From positions 124,001-188,000 of the forward strand of contig NZ_JABXWI010000007.1 of the NCBI RefSeq assembly GCF_014930365.1: a DNA stretch of 64,000 nucleotides, read 5' to 3'. The first letter of the stretch is position 1, and each line of letters begins with the position of its first letter. Made by a program: the position numbers and the translations under genes. The notes beneath the pieces were generated by a model. It did not search any database and was not told where the DNA came from. It saw only the letters and a list, made by a program, of their open reading frames with translations. Shown in pieces: positions 53,985-62,570 of this stretch. The DNA comes from Streptomyces caniscabiei (GTDB lineage: Bacteria > Actinomycetota > Actinomycetes > Streptomycetales > Streptomycetaceae).

Positions 53985-55211
53985 CTACCGCCCCCGCCAG
54001 GGCAACTCCGCAGTCACCGTCGTAGGCCCCCCCACCGGAGACTCGATCACGAACAACCCGTCCACCGCGTCCAACCGCTCCGCCAGCCCGGCGATCCCGC
54101 TCCCCCCGTCGAGCCGCGCACCCCCACGCCCGTCGTCCCACACCTGGATCAGCAGCCGGTCGTCGGACCGCCACACCTCCACCGCCGCGGCCTTCGCCCC
54201 ACTGTGCTTGCTGATGTTCTGCAGCAGCTCGGAGACGGTGAAGTAGGCGATTCCCTCGATCGCCGCGGCGGGCCGCGTCGCCAGATCCACGGTCACCTTC
54301 ACCGGCGCCGTGCACCGCGAGGCCACCGCCGACAACGCGGCATCCAGCCCCCGGTCCGTCAGCACCGCCGGATGGATGCCCCGCGCCAGGTCCCGCAGCT
54401 CCTGCAGCGCCAGCTTCACCTCGCCGTGCGCCTCCGCCACCATGGTGGCGGCCGCGTCGGGATCCTCCAGCAGCTTCTCCTTCGCGAGCCCGAGCCCCAT
54501 CGCCAGATTCACCAGCCGGGCCTGCGCCCCGTCGTGCAGATCCCGCTCGATGCGCCGCATGTCGGCCGCCGCCGTGTCGACGACGACTCCCCGGTCGGAC
54601 TCCAGTTCGGCGATCCGCCGCTCCAGCTCGTCGGACGGCGACAACAGCGACCGCACCATCACCCGGTCCACGTTCGTCAGCCCCCGCACGATGTACGGCA
54701 GCACCGGCCACGCCACGAACAACCCCGTCAGGGTGACGACGAACGTCGTGACCGCCCACGGCATCCGGATCAGCTCGTACAGCATCGAACGCCAGCCGAC
54801 CGGATCCTTCACGCTCATCCACACCTGCGTGAAGAAGCCCTCGTCCGCGCGCCGCCCGCTCCCGCGGAACGGCAGCGGACTCGGCTCGTCCACCCGCACC
54901 CGCAGCAACGCCCGCGCCCGCATCCGCTCCAGTCGCCCCAGTTGCCGGGCCCCCATCAGCGCGGCGGCGAGCAGCGGAAAACCGATCACCGTCAGCGTCA
55001 GCAGAGCGCTGGTGAACAGCACCGTCGTCACATACACGAACCCGAGCAGCGCGAACGGCAGATTGGCCAGCAGATGCGCGATCTCCCGCCAGGTCTGCCC
55101 CCCGAACGCGAACGTCGCGGGCGGCAGCGGGTCCGAGGGCGTGCGACTGGACGGCAGCGGACGACCGTACGGCCGCCCGGAGCCGGTCGGAGAAGAGAGG
55201 GGTTCGGTCAT
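53985..55211 (-). CDS. Sensor histidine kinase (HisKA_3 family), paralogue 2
   Basis: Membrane sensor kinase of 408 residues, paralogous to its neighbour. A Pro/Ser-rich N-terminus precedes a helical sensor domain (LPFALLGFVYVTTVLFTSAL, LLTLTVIGFPLLAAALMG, WAVTTFVVTLTGLFVAWPVL). The phosphoacceptor motif RRIERDLHDGAQARLV has H226. N-box TVSELLQNISKHSGA and G boxes DDGRGG/SGIAGLAE follow. It differs from paralogue 1 mainly in the sensor domain. Start is the ATG (MTEPLSS); longer open frames upstream overlap the nuo promoter region and are not coding. Confidence 0.92.
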   Translation of the reverse strand: MTEPLSSPTGSGRPYGRPLPSSRTPSDPLPPATFAFGGQTWREIAHLLANLPFALLGFVYVTTVLFTSALLTLTVIGFPLLAAALMGARQLGRLERMRARALLRVRVDEPSPLPFRGSGRRADEGFFTQVWMSVKDPVGWRSMLYELIRMPWAVTTFVVTLTGLFVAWPVLPYIVRGLTNVDRVMVRSLLSPSDELERRIAELESDRGVVVDTAAADMRRIERDLHDGAQARLVNLAMGLGLAKEKLLEDPDAAATMVAEAHGEVKLALQELRDLARGIHPAVLTDRGLDAALSAVASRCTAPVKVTVDLATRPAAAIEGIAYFTVSELLQNISKHSGAKAAAVEVWRSDDRLLIQVWDDGRGGARLDGGSGIAGLAERLDAVDGLFVIESPVGGPTTVTAELPWRGR

Positions 55212-55357
55212 GCCCACCAGCCTGCCCGCCCCCTCCCGGCCCGCGCCATGAGGCGGACCGCCCCGGCCACCCTGGGGAAAACCCCACCCCGTCCCATACC
55301 TCCCCCTCCCGGCCCGATCACGACGGCACTCGGGCATGCCGACCTGTGACGGGCTGC

Positions 55358-55385
55358 TTACGCTCTCTTTAGCAGGGCCTAGACT
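55358..55385 (+). promoter_or_regulatory. Candidate promoter of the second nuo operon
   Basis: TTACGC and TAGACT are separated by 16 bases and end 92 bases before the nuoA GTG. The -10-like TAGACT fits housekeeping streptomycete promoters; the -35 is weak. No other close match is evident in this gap. Confidence 0.45.
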
Positions 55386-55476
55386 CCCGTGCGTACAGAT
55401 CGTCGAACAGCGACGCACGTACGGCGTCCCGCATCCCGTACGTACGTATCGCCAGGCCAGGGAGCGAGGGACGGAC

Positions 55477-55896
55477 GTGCCGGAACCGACCGTCGCCGTA
55501 GCGGCGCAGACGGGCGTCGCCGTAGCGGCGGACTACTTCCAGTCCTACTCGGTGGTCGGACTGCTCGCCGCCGTGGGCGTGCTCTTCGTCGCCGTCGCCT
55601 TCGGCGCGGGACGACTGCTGCGCCCCGAGGTCCCCACCCGGGAGAAGCTCCTGACGTACGAGTGCGGCGTCGACCCCGTCGGCGAGGGCTGGGCCCACAC
55701 CCAGGTCCGCTACTACGTCTACGCCTTCCTCTACGTCATCTTCGCCATCGACTCGATCTTCCTCTTCCCCTGGGCGACCGTCTTCGCCGATCCCGGCTAC
55801 GGCGCGACCACCCTCGTCGAGATGTTCGTCTTCCTCGGTTTCCTCGCCGTGGGCCTGCTCTACGCATACAAGAAGGGCGTCCTGGCATGGACGTGA
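55477..55896 (+). CDS. nuoA: NADH-quinone oxidoreductase subunit A (second locus)
   Basis: Small three-helix membrane subunit of complex I, 139 residues. Helix 1 is SVVGLLAAVGVLFVAVAFGA, then KLLTYECGVDPVGEGWAHTQ, the conserved loop with the quinone-site cysteine, then RYYVYAFLYVIFAIDSIFLF with conserved Asp, and a last helix. GTG start behind GGGAGCGAGGGA. It overlaps nuoB by ten bases. It opens the second nuo operon, which lies about 50 kb from the first. Confidence 0.96.
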   Translation: MPEPTVAVAAQTGVAVAADYFQSYSVVGLLAAVGVLFVAVAFGAGRLLRPEVPTREKLLTYECGVDPVGEGWAHTQVRYYVYAFLYVIFAIDSIFLFPWATVFADPGYGATTLVEMFVFLGFLAVGLLYAYKKGVLAWT

Positions 55897-56525
55897 CGCC
55901 AGAAGTGAACCCACCGGAGCCGGATGCCGCACAGCCGGTCCTCCTCCCGGAGCCGAAGCGGCTGGGCGCGCTCGCCCGCCTCGCCCCCGAGCCGATGAAG
56001 GTGATCCTGAACTGGGGCCGCCGCTACTCGCTCTGGGTCTTCAACTTCGGCCTCGCCTGCTGCGCGATCGAGTTCATCGCCGCGTCCATGGCCCGCCACG
56101 ACTTCATCCGCCTCGGCGTCATCCCCTTCGCGCCCGGCCCCCGGCAGGCGGACCTCATGGTCGTCTCGGGCACGGTGACGGACAAGATGGCCCCGGCCGT
56201 GAAGCGCCTGTACGAGCAGATGCCCGAGCCGAAGTACGTCATCTCCTTCGGCGCCTGCTCCAACTGCGGCGGCCCCTACTGGGACTCCTACTCCGTCACC
56301 AAGGGCGTCGACCAGATCATCCCGGTCGACGTCTACGTCCCCGGCTGCCCGCCCCGCCCCGAGGCCCTCCTCCAGGGCATCCTGAAACTCCAGGAGAAGA
56401 TCGCCCGCGAATCCCTGGGCGAGCGCTACGGCACCGCGCCCCGCCCGTCGACGGCGGCGCTGCGGAGCGCGCTGGTGAAGCCGCCGACGACCGAGACCGG
56501 ACCGGCCGAATCGGGGGACAAGTGA
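55887..56525 (+). CDS. nuoB: NADH-quinone oxidoreductase subunit B (second locus)
   Basis: Peripheral subunit that carries the N2 iron-sulfur cluster next to the quinone site. 212 residues. Cluster ligands are C58-C59 (GLACCAIEF), C124 (GACSNCGG) and C154 (PGCPPRPE); all four are present, so the cluster should be intact. A 35-residue extension at the C-terminus is Pro/Thr/Ala-rich. N2 normally lies against NuoD, which this locus lacks. It overlaps nuoC by four bases. Confidence 0.96.
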   Translation: MDVTPEVNPPEPDAAQPVLLPEPKRLGALARLAPEPMKVILNWGRRYSLWVFNFGLACCAIEFIAASMARHDFIRLGVIPFAPGPRQADLMVVSGTVTDKMAPAVKRLYEQMPEPKYVISFGACSNCGGPYWDSYSVTKGVDQIIPVDVYVPGCPPRPEALLQGILKLQEKIARESLGERYGTAPRPSTAALRSALVKPPTTETGPAESGDK

Positions 56526-57976
56526 CCGGCTGGCTGCCCACCCCCGTCGAGGAGCTCTTCGGCCCCGAGGCCACGGCCGAGGAGTCCTACGACGTGCTCA
56601 CCGTGGACGTCCCCGCCGCCTCCTGGACCGAGGCGCTGCGCACGGCCCGCTCCACCCTGGGCTGCACGTACTTCGACTGGCTGAGCGCGGTGGACGAGCC
56701 CGGCACGGGCTTCCGCGTCTCGGCCCACGTGGTGGCCCTGTCCCCGGTCCGCCGCCTCCTCCTCCGCACGACGATCCCCCACACCTCCCCGGTCCTCCCG
56801 ACCGCCGTCGACATCTACGCGGGCGCCGCCTGGCACGAACGCGAGACCCACGAGATGTTCGGCGTCCGCTTCGAGGGCCACCCCGGCCTGGACCACCTCC
56901 TCCTCCCGGAGAACTTCGAGGGCCACCCCCTGCGCAAGGACTTCGTCCTGGCCGCCCGGGTGGCCAAGGCCTGGCCCGGGGCGAAGGAACCGGGGGAGTC
57001 CGCGGCCGGCGCCGGACACGGCGGCCCGAGACGCCGCCAGATGCTCCCGCCCGGCGTCCCCGACCCCAACGAGTGGGGCCCCCTCAAGGGCCAACTCCCC
57101 CCGGCCCCCGCCCGCCCCACCCGAGGCGCGCCCGCCCGCACCCCGGGCGACCGCCCGGTACGCCGCACCCGCTCGGTTTCAGAAGGCTCGGCCACCCAGA
57201 CGGCAACCGGCTCGAACCCGGAAACCCAGGACGGCCCCCCGCCCACCTCCACGCCCCCACGCCGCACCCGCTCGGCATCGGAAGGCTCGGCGAGTCAGGC
57301 GGCAGCCGGCCCGACCCCGGACGCAGCGGACGGCCCTCCGCCCACGTCCACGCCCTCACGCCGCACCCGCTCGGCATCGGAAGGCTCGGCGAGCCAGACC
57401 GCACACACCGAGGCACCGGACAGCCCCACAGCCAGGCCCCCGCGCCGCACCCGCTCGGCATCGGAAGGCTCGGCGAGTCAGGCGGCAGCCGGCCCGACCT
57501 CCGACGCACCCGACACCCCCACGCCTCCGCGTCGCGCCCGCACGGCGTCGGGAGGCTCGGCGAGCCAGCGCGCCACACCCGCCCCCTCGACCCAGCCGCG
57601 CCGCACCGCAGGCAGCCCGGACGCCCCCTGGCACCACGCCCGCCCGGCCTTCGACACCCCGACGGCCGAGCCGAAGCCGAAGCCCGAGCAGGACGCGGAG
57701 CCGAATCCTGAGACGGAGGCGAAGGCGAAGGCGAAGGCAGGGGCGGCGCCGAAGCCCGAGCCCACGCCGACCCCCCGGTCCGCGCCGCAGCCCGAGCCGC
57801 CCAGCGCCCCCGACGACGACAACGCGACGTCCGCCGACGACGACAACGCGACGTCCGCCGAGCCCGCCCCCGCCGAGCCCGCCCCCGCCGAGCCCGCCGC
57901 TACCGAGCCCGCCGCTACCGAACCCGCCCCCGACGGCACCCCCAACCCCGAACCCCCCACAGGAGGCGCGCAGTGA
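56522..57976 (+). CDS. nuoC: NADH-quinone oxidoreductase subunit C with a long repetitive C-terminal tail
   Basis: Residues 1-185 are a standard NuoC (30-kDa) domain: VRRLLLRTTIPHTSP, then DIYAGAAWHERETHEMFGVR plus FEGHPGLDHLLLPENFEGHP, which is the family signature. Residues about 186-484 are low-complexity. Five copies of RRTRS(A/V)SEGSA(S/T)Q begin at 214, 247, 280, 308 and 337 (the last is diverged, RRARTASGGSASQ), followed by Pro/Glu/Ala runs (EPAPAEPAPAEPAATEPAAT). NuoC usually ends at 170-220 residues when not fused to NuoD. The tail occupies the place a NuoD fusion would, but has no NuoD similarity. Start GTG overlaps nuoB, and the end overlaps nuoH. Confidence 0.93.
   Translation: MTGWLPTPVEELFGPEATAEESYDVLTVDVPAASWTEALRTARSTLGCTYFDWLSAVDEPGTGFRVSAHVVALSPVRRLLLRTTIPHTSPVLPTAVDIYAGAAWHERETHEMFGVRFEGHPGLDHLLLPENFEGHPLRKDFVLAARVAKAWPGAKEPGESAAGAGHGGPRRRQMLPPGVPDPNEWGPLKGQLPPAPARPTRGAPARTPGDRPVRRTRSVSEGSATQTATGSNPETQDGPPPTSTPPRRTRSASEGSASQAAAGPTPDAADGPPPTSTPSRRTRSASEGSASQTAHTEAPDSPTARPPRRTRSASEGSASQAAAGPTSDAPDTPTPPRRARTASGGSASQRATPAPSTQPRRTAGSPDAPWHHARPAFDTPTAEPKPKPEQDAEPNPETEAKAKAKAGAAPKPEPTPTPRSAPQPEPPSAPDDDNATSADDDNATSAEPAPAEPAPAEPAATEPAATEPAPDGTPNPEPPTGGAQ
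57161..57570 (+). repeat. Five in-frame repeats inside nuoC
   Basis: Units start at 57161, 57260, 57359, 57443 and 57530, each opening with CGCCGCACCCGCTCGGCATC or a variant. Spacers between units are 60-year-old-looking Pro/Thr/Ala codons of variable length (33, 33, 28 and 29 codons per period). The three middle units are nearly identical, indicating recent expansion. Confidence 0.9.
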
Positions 57977-58941
57977 ACGACGCTCTGGACGTCGCCCTGC
58001 GACTCCTCATCGTCTTCGTCGTCTTCCTGACCTTCCCCTTGATCATCGGCCAGACCGAGCACAAGGTGATGGCCCACATGCAGGGCCGCCTCGGCCCCAT
58101 GTACGCCGGCGGCTTCCACGGCTGGGCCCAACTCGTCGCCGACGGCGTCAAGTTCGCCCAGAAGGAAGACATCGTCCCGGCCGGCGCGGACCGCCGGATC
58201 TTCCAACTCGCCCCGGCCGTCGCCCTCCTGCCCTACCTCCTCGTCCTCCTCGCCATCCCGATCGGCCCGGGCGAGGGCGCCGTCGGCGAGGTCATCGACG
58301 CGGGCGTCTTCTTCGTCCTCGCCGTGATGGGCGTCGGCGTCCTCGGCTCCCTCATGGCCGGCTGGGCCTCCGCCAACAAGTTCTCCCTCCTCGGCGGCCT
58401 GCGCACCGCCGCCCAGCTCCTCGCCTACGAACTCCCGATGCTGCTCACGGCCGCCTCCGTGGCGATGGCGGCCGGCACCGTCTCCCTCGTCGGCATCGTC
58501 GACGCCTTCGAGTGGTGGTGGCTGCCCTGGCAGATCGTCGGCGCGATCGTCTTCTTCGTCGCCGGCCTCGCCGAGCTCCAGCGCCCGCCCTTCGACATGC
58601 CCGTCGCCGACTCGGAGATCATCTTCGGCACCTACACCGAGTACACCGGCCTCCGCTTCGCCCTGTTCCTCCTCGCCGAGTACGCGGGCATCGTCGTCCT
58701 GTGCGGCCTGACCACCGTCCTCTTCCTCGGAGGCTGGCACGGCCCCTGGGGCGCCGACGGCCTCGGCTGGGTCTGGACCCTCCTGAAGACCGCCGCCCTC
58801 GCCTTCGTCGTCATCTGGCTCCGCGTGACCTACCCCCGTCTGCGCGAGGACCAGCTCCAGAAGTTCTCCTGGACCCTCCTCGTCCCCCTCTCCCTCGCCC
58901 AGATCGCCCTCACCGGCATCGTCAAGGTGGTGATCCGGTAA
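57973..58941 (+). CDS. nuoH: NADH-quinone oxidoreductase subunit H (second locus)
   Basis: Eight-helix subunit that forms the quinone-binding cavity with B and D. 322 residues. Key stretches are QTEHKVMAHMQGRLGPMYAG, ADGVKFAQKEDIVPAGADRR, LAELQRPPFDMPVADSEIIF plus GTYTEYTGLRFALFLLAEYA. These include the conserved Arg/Glu residues of the E-channel. GTG overlaps the nuoC stop. In full operons nuoD-E-F-G separate C and H, but here H follows C directly. Confidence 0.96.
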   Translation: MNDALDVALRLLIVFVVFLTFPLIIGQTEHKVMAHMQGRLGPMYAGGFHGWAQLVADGVKFAQKEDIVPAGADRRIFQLAPAVALLPYLLVLLAIPIGPGEGAVGEVIDAGVFFVLAVMGVGVLGSLMAGWASANKFSLLGGLRTAAQLLAYELPMLLTAASVAMAAGTVSLVGIVDAFEWWWLPWQIVGAIVFFVAGLAELQRPPFDMPVADSEIIFGTYTEYTGLRFALFLLAEYAGIVVLCGLTTVLFLGGWHGPWGADGLGWVWTLLKTAALAFVVIWLRVTYPRLREDQLQKFSWTLLVPLSLAQIALTGIVKVVIR

Positions 58942-58943
58942 CC

Positions 58944-59513
58944 ATGGCCCCCATCCCCGGCAGCGGCCTCGCCAAGGGTCTGGCCGTCACCCTGCGCACG
59001 ATGACGCGCAAGACCGTCACCGAGCAGTACCCGGACGTCCAGCCGGAGCTGCCGCCCCGCACCCGAGGCGTCATCGGGCTCTTCGAGGAGAACTGCACGG
59101 TCTGCATGCTGTGCGCCCGCGAGTGCCCGGACTGGTGCATCTACATCGACTCCCACAAGGAGACCGTCCCGCCCGCCGCCCCCGGCGGCCGTGAGCGCAG
59201 CCGCAACGTCCTGGACCGTTTCGCCATCGACTTCTCCCTCTGCATGTACTGCGGTATCTGCATCGAGGTCTGCCCCTTCGACGCCCTCTTCTGGTCCCCG
59301 GAGTTCGAGTACGCGGAGACCGACATCCACGAACTCACCCACGAGCGCGACAAGCTCCGCGAGTGGATGTGGACCGTCCCCTCGCCACCGGCCCTCGACC
59401 CCGCCGCCGAGGAACCCAAGGAACTGGCCGCCGCCCGCAAGACCGCCGAGAAACTGGCGACCGCCCAGGCCGCCGAGGCAGAGCCGGCCGCCCCCGAGGG
59501 AGAAGCCCCATGA
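58944..59513 (+). CDS. nuoI: NADH-quinone oxidoreductase subunit I (second locus)
   Basis: Two-[4Fe-4S] ferredoxin-like subunit of complex I, 189 residues. Cluster cysteines are C51, C54, C57, C61 (NCTVCMLCARECPDWC) and C100, C103, C106, C110 (LCMYCGICIEVCP). An extra cysteine at 65 is common. The C-terminal 60 residues are Ala/Glu-rich. In ferredoxin-linked complexes this subunit is the electron entry point. ATG lies two bases after the nuoH stop, and the end overlaps nuoJ. Confidence 0.96.
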   Translation: MAPIPGSGLAKGLAVTLRTMTRKTVTEQYPDVQPELPPRTRGVIGLFEENCTVCMLCARECPDWCIYIDSHKETVPPAAPGGRERSRNVLDRFAIDFSLCMYCGICIEVCPFDALFWSPEFEYAETDIHELTHERDKLREWMWTVPSPPALDPAAEEPKELAAARKTAEKLATAQAAEAEPAAPEGEAP

Positions 59514-60157
59514 CCCTCACCCAGGCACCACAGGGCTTCCTCTCCCCGACCGGCGTCGAGATCGCCTTCGTTCTCGTCGGCCTCGTCACCTTCGGCGCCG
59601 CGCTCGTCACCGTCACCACCCGGCAGCTGGTGCACGCCGCCCTGTGGCTGGTGGTGGCGCTCGGCGGCCTCGCCGTCGAGTACCTCCTGCTCACCGCCGA
59701 GTTCATCGCCTGGGTGCAGGTCCTCATCTACGTCGGTTCCGTCGTCGTCCTCCTCCTCTTCGGACTGATGCTCACCAAGGCCCCCATCGGCCGCTCCCCG
59801 GACGCCGACTCCGGCAACCGCTGGGCCGCCCTCACCGTGGCCGTCGCCTCGGCCGCCGCCCTCGTCTGGGTCGTCGTCGACGCCTTCCGCGCCACCTGGA
59901 TCGACCTGGACGGCCCGGCCGCCGGCTCCACGAAGGCCACCGGCGAGAGCCTCTTCCGGCACTGGGTCCTCCCCTTCGAGGCGCTCTCCGTCCTCCTGCT
60001 GGCGGCCCTGGTCGGCGCGATCGTCCTCTCCCGCAAGGCGAAAGCGGACGCGTCCCCCACCGACCCGAAAGCCACCCGCACGTCGAAGGCCCCCCACGCG
60101 CCCAAGGCCCCCACCGACCCCACTGGACCCGAGTCAGCGAAGGGAGGCGCAAGCTGA
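59510..60157 (+). CDS. nuoJ: NADH-quinone oxidoreductase subunit J (second locus)
   Basis: Five-helix membrane subunit, 215 residues. VEIAFVLVGLVTFGAALVTV, then NuoJ signature AALWLVVALGGLAVEYLLLT, AEFIAWVQVLIYVGSVVVLL and LPFEALSVLLLAALVGAIVL. The last 35 residues are a Lys/Pro/Thr-rich cytoplasmic tail. The ATG overlaps the nuoI stop, and the end shares one base with the nuoK ATG (TGATG). Confidence 0.95.
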   Translation: MTLTQAPQGFLSPTGVEIAFVLVGLVTFGAALVTVTTRQLVHAALWLVVALGGLAVEYLLLTAEFIAWVQVLIYVGSVVVLLLFGLMLTKAPIGRSPDADSGNRWAALTVAVASAAALVWVVVDAFRATWIDLDGPAAGSTKATGESLFRHWVLPFEALSVLLLAALVGAIVLSRKAKADASPTDPKATRTSKAPHAPKAPTDPTGPESAKGGAS

Positions 60158-60561
60158 TGCACCTCGCCTATCCCGTCGTGCTCTCCGCCCTCCTCTTCTG
60201 CACGGGCCTGTACGGCGTCCTCGCCCGCCGCAACGCGATCCTCGTCCTGATGTCCGTCGAGCTGATGCTCAACGCGGTCAACCTCAACCTCGTCGCCTTC
60301 GACGTCTGGCTCAGCAGGACCGCCGAGGAGACCCTGCACTCCGGCCAGGCCCTGACCCTGTTCACGATCACCATCGCCGCCGCCGAGATCGGCATCGGCC
60401 TGGCGATCGTCCTCGCGGTCCACCGCAACCGAGGCACCGCCGACATCGACAAGCTCCGCGACACCGCCGAGGGCCACGAGACCGACGGCCCCGAAGACCC
60501 AGCCGCAGCCGAGGAACCCGGCCGCCCCGAGCGGAGCGAGAAGGCTGAGGCCACCGCGTGA
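60157..60561 (+). CDS. nuoK: NADH-quinone oxidoreductase subunit K (second locus)
   Basis: Three-helix membrane subunit, 134 residues. RNAILVLMSVELMLNAVNLN contains the conserved proton-path glutamate, and TLFTITIAAAEIGIGLAIVL the second. The usual length is about 100 residues; the extra 35 are a Glu/Ala/Pro-rich tail. ATG has GGGAGG upstream. The end overlaps nuoL by four bases. Confidence 0.95.
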   Translation: MHLAYPVVLSALLFCTGLYGVLARRNAILVLMSVELMLNAVNLNLVAFDVWLSRTAEETLHSGQALTLFTITIAAAEIGIGLAIVLAVHRNRGTADIDKLRDTAEGHETDGPEDPAAAEEPGRPERSEKAEATA

Positions 60562-62564
60562 CCACGACCACCCTCGCCGTCCTCGTCCCCCTCCTCCCGT
60601 TCCTCGGCGCCGCCGCCGGCCTGCTCCTCGGCCGCACCGCCCCCGGCTTCGTCCGCCCCCTCGCCGTACTGCCGACCCTGACGGCCTTCGCGCTGGCCGT
60701 CCTGGTCGCCGTACGCCAGGGCGGCGACCGCGCCGTCGAGGCGGCCACCCGGCTCACCCCGACCGGCTCGGTCCCGATCGACCTCGCCCTGTACATCGAC
60801 GGCTTCGCCGCCCTCGTCGCCGTCCTGGTCGGCCTGGTCGCCACCTGTGTGCAGATCTACTCGACCGGCTACCTCCGCGACGACCCGCGCTATCCCTCCT
60901 ACGCCGCCCTCGTCTCCCTCTTCACCTCCGCGATGCTCCTCGTCGTCTACTCCGGTGACCTGATGGTGCTCCTGGTCGGCTGGGAGATCATGGGCATCTG
61001 CTCGTACTTCCTGGTCGGCCACTACTGGGAGACCCCGGAGGCCCGCGCCGCCTCCCTGAAGGCCTTCCTGGTCACCAAGCTCGGCGACGTCCCCTTCCTG
61101 ATCGGTCTGTTCGCCCTCGCCACGGACGCCGGGTCGTTCCGCATCACGCGGATCCTCGCCACCGTCGCCGACGGCGGCCTCGACCACCCCACGCTCGTCG
61201 CCCTCCTGCTGCTCGCCGGAGTCGCCGGCAAGTCGGCCCAGTTCCCCCTCCACACCTGGCTCCCCGACGCGATGGCGGGCCCCACGCCCGTCTCCGCGCT
61301 GATCCACGCCGCGACGATGGTCGCCGCCGGTGTCTACTTCGTCGCCCGTCTCCTCCCGGTCTTCGCCGCCTCCGCGGCGGCCCTGGTCGTCCTCGCCGTC
61401 ATGGCCGCGCTCACCATGGCCGGCTCGGGCCTCGCCGCCCTCGCCCAGGACGACATCAAGCGCGTCCTCGCCTACTCGACGATCGGCCAGCTCGGCTACA
61501 TGACCGGCGCCCTCGCCGTCGCCGACCGTGGCGCCGCCGTCTTCCACCTCCTCTCGCACGGCGCCTTCAAGGCGCTGCTGTTCCTCGCGGCCGGCGTGAT
61601 CATCCACGCGTCCGGCACCAACTCCCTGGCCGCCATGTCCCGCATGAGCCACCTGCGCGCCCGCGTCCCCGACGCCTTCTGGACGATGACCGTGGCGCTG
61701 CTCGCCCTCGCCGCGATCCCGCCCTTCAGCGGCTTCTTCTCCAAGGAGTCCGTCCTCGGAGCCGCCGAGCACGCCGCTACGGGCCACACCCTCACCGGCC
61801 CCGTAGAGCACGTCCCGGCCGCCGCCGGCTGGACCGTCCTGGTCGCCGGTGTCCTCACGGCCCTGCTCACCGCCGCGTACGCCGCCCGCCTGTGGCTGCT
61901 GGCCTTCCGCGGCGAGGGCACCGAGGCCCCCGACCACGGCCGTCAGCCGCTCACCATGACGGTCGTCCTCTGGGTGCTCGCCGTGCCCTCCCTCGCCCTC
62001 GGCGGCCTCGCCTACGGCAGGCTCCCCGACTGGTTCGACGGCGACGACCTGGCGCCCACCCTCACCACATCCGTCCTCGGCACGGGCGCCGCCCTGATCG
62101 GCGCCCTGGCGACGTACGCCGCCTGGCGGTACACCACGGCCGTCGCCCACCCACCGCTGGGCGCGGTCGCGGCCCACCCCGAGGCGGACGCCGGCACCGT
62201 CGAGGCGGAGGCCATCGCCAGCCACACCCCCGCCTACGGCGACGTGGCCTCGGCACCCGACCCGGCGGACCCGGGGCGCCTCCTGCTCGGCCCGCTGCAC
62301 CGCCACGCCGCCGCCGGCTTCCACCTCGACGCCGTCTACTCGGCCCTCTTCGTCCGCCCGGTCCTGGCCGGCGCACGTCTCGTCCGGTTCCTCGACCGCG
62401 AGGTCGTCGACACCTATGTGAGCGGCGCGGGCACCCTGCCCCGCCTGCTGGGCGCGGCCGTACGCAAGGCCCAGACCGGCAACGTCCAGACCTATGTGAG
62501 CGCGCTGCTCGCCGGCACCGTCGTCCTGGTGGTCGCCGCCCTCGTCGTCGCCACGGGAGCGTGA
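60558..62564 (+). CDS. nuoL: NADH-quinone oxidoreductase subunit L (second locus)
   Basis: Large antiporter-like subunit of 668 residues, about 15 helices. Signature segments are LMVLLVGWEIMGICSYFLVG, KSAQFPLHTWLPDAMAGPTP and DDIKRVLAYSTIGQLGYMTG. LLSHGAFKALLFLAAGVIIH is also typical. The C-terminal part contains the long-helix region seen in NuoL. GTG start. A separate NuoL tail from the first locus is at the left edge. Confidence 0.97.
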   Translation: MTTTTLAVLVPLLPFLGAAAGLLLGRTAPGFVRPLAVLPTLTAFALAVLVAVRQGGDRAVEAATRLTPTGSVPIDLALYIDGFAALVAVLVGLVATCVQIYSTGYLRDDPRYPSYAALVSLFTSAMLLVVYSGDLMVLLVGWEIMGICSYFLVGHYWETPEARAASLKAFLVTKLGDVPFLIGLFALATDAGSFRITRILATVADGGLDHPTLVALLLLAGVAGKSAQFPLHTWLPDAMAGPTPVSALIHAATMVAAGVYFVARLLPVFAASAAALVVLAVMAALTMAGSGLAALAQDDIKRVLAYSTIGQLGYMTGALAVADRGAAVFHLLSHGAFKALLFLAAGVIIHASGTNSLAAMSRMSHLRARVPDAFWTMTVALLALAAIPPFSGFFSKESVLGAAEHAATGHTLTGPVEHVPAAAGWTVLVAGVLTALLTAAYAARLWLLAFRGEGTEAPDHGRQPLTMTVVLWVLAVPSLALGGLAYGRLPDWFDGDDLAPTLTTSVLGTGAALIGALATYAAWRYTTAVAHPPLGAVAAHPEADAGTVEAEAIASHTPAYGDVASAPDPADPGRLLLGPLHRHAAAGFHLDAVYSALFVRPVLAGARLVRFLDREVVDTYVSGAGTLPRLLGAAVRKAQTGNVQTYVSALLAGTVVLVVAALVVATGA

Positions 62565-62570
62565 GCAGGC

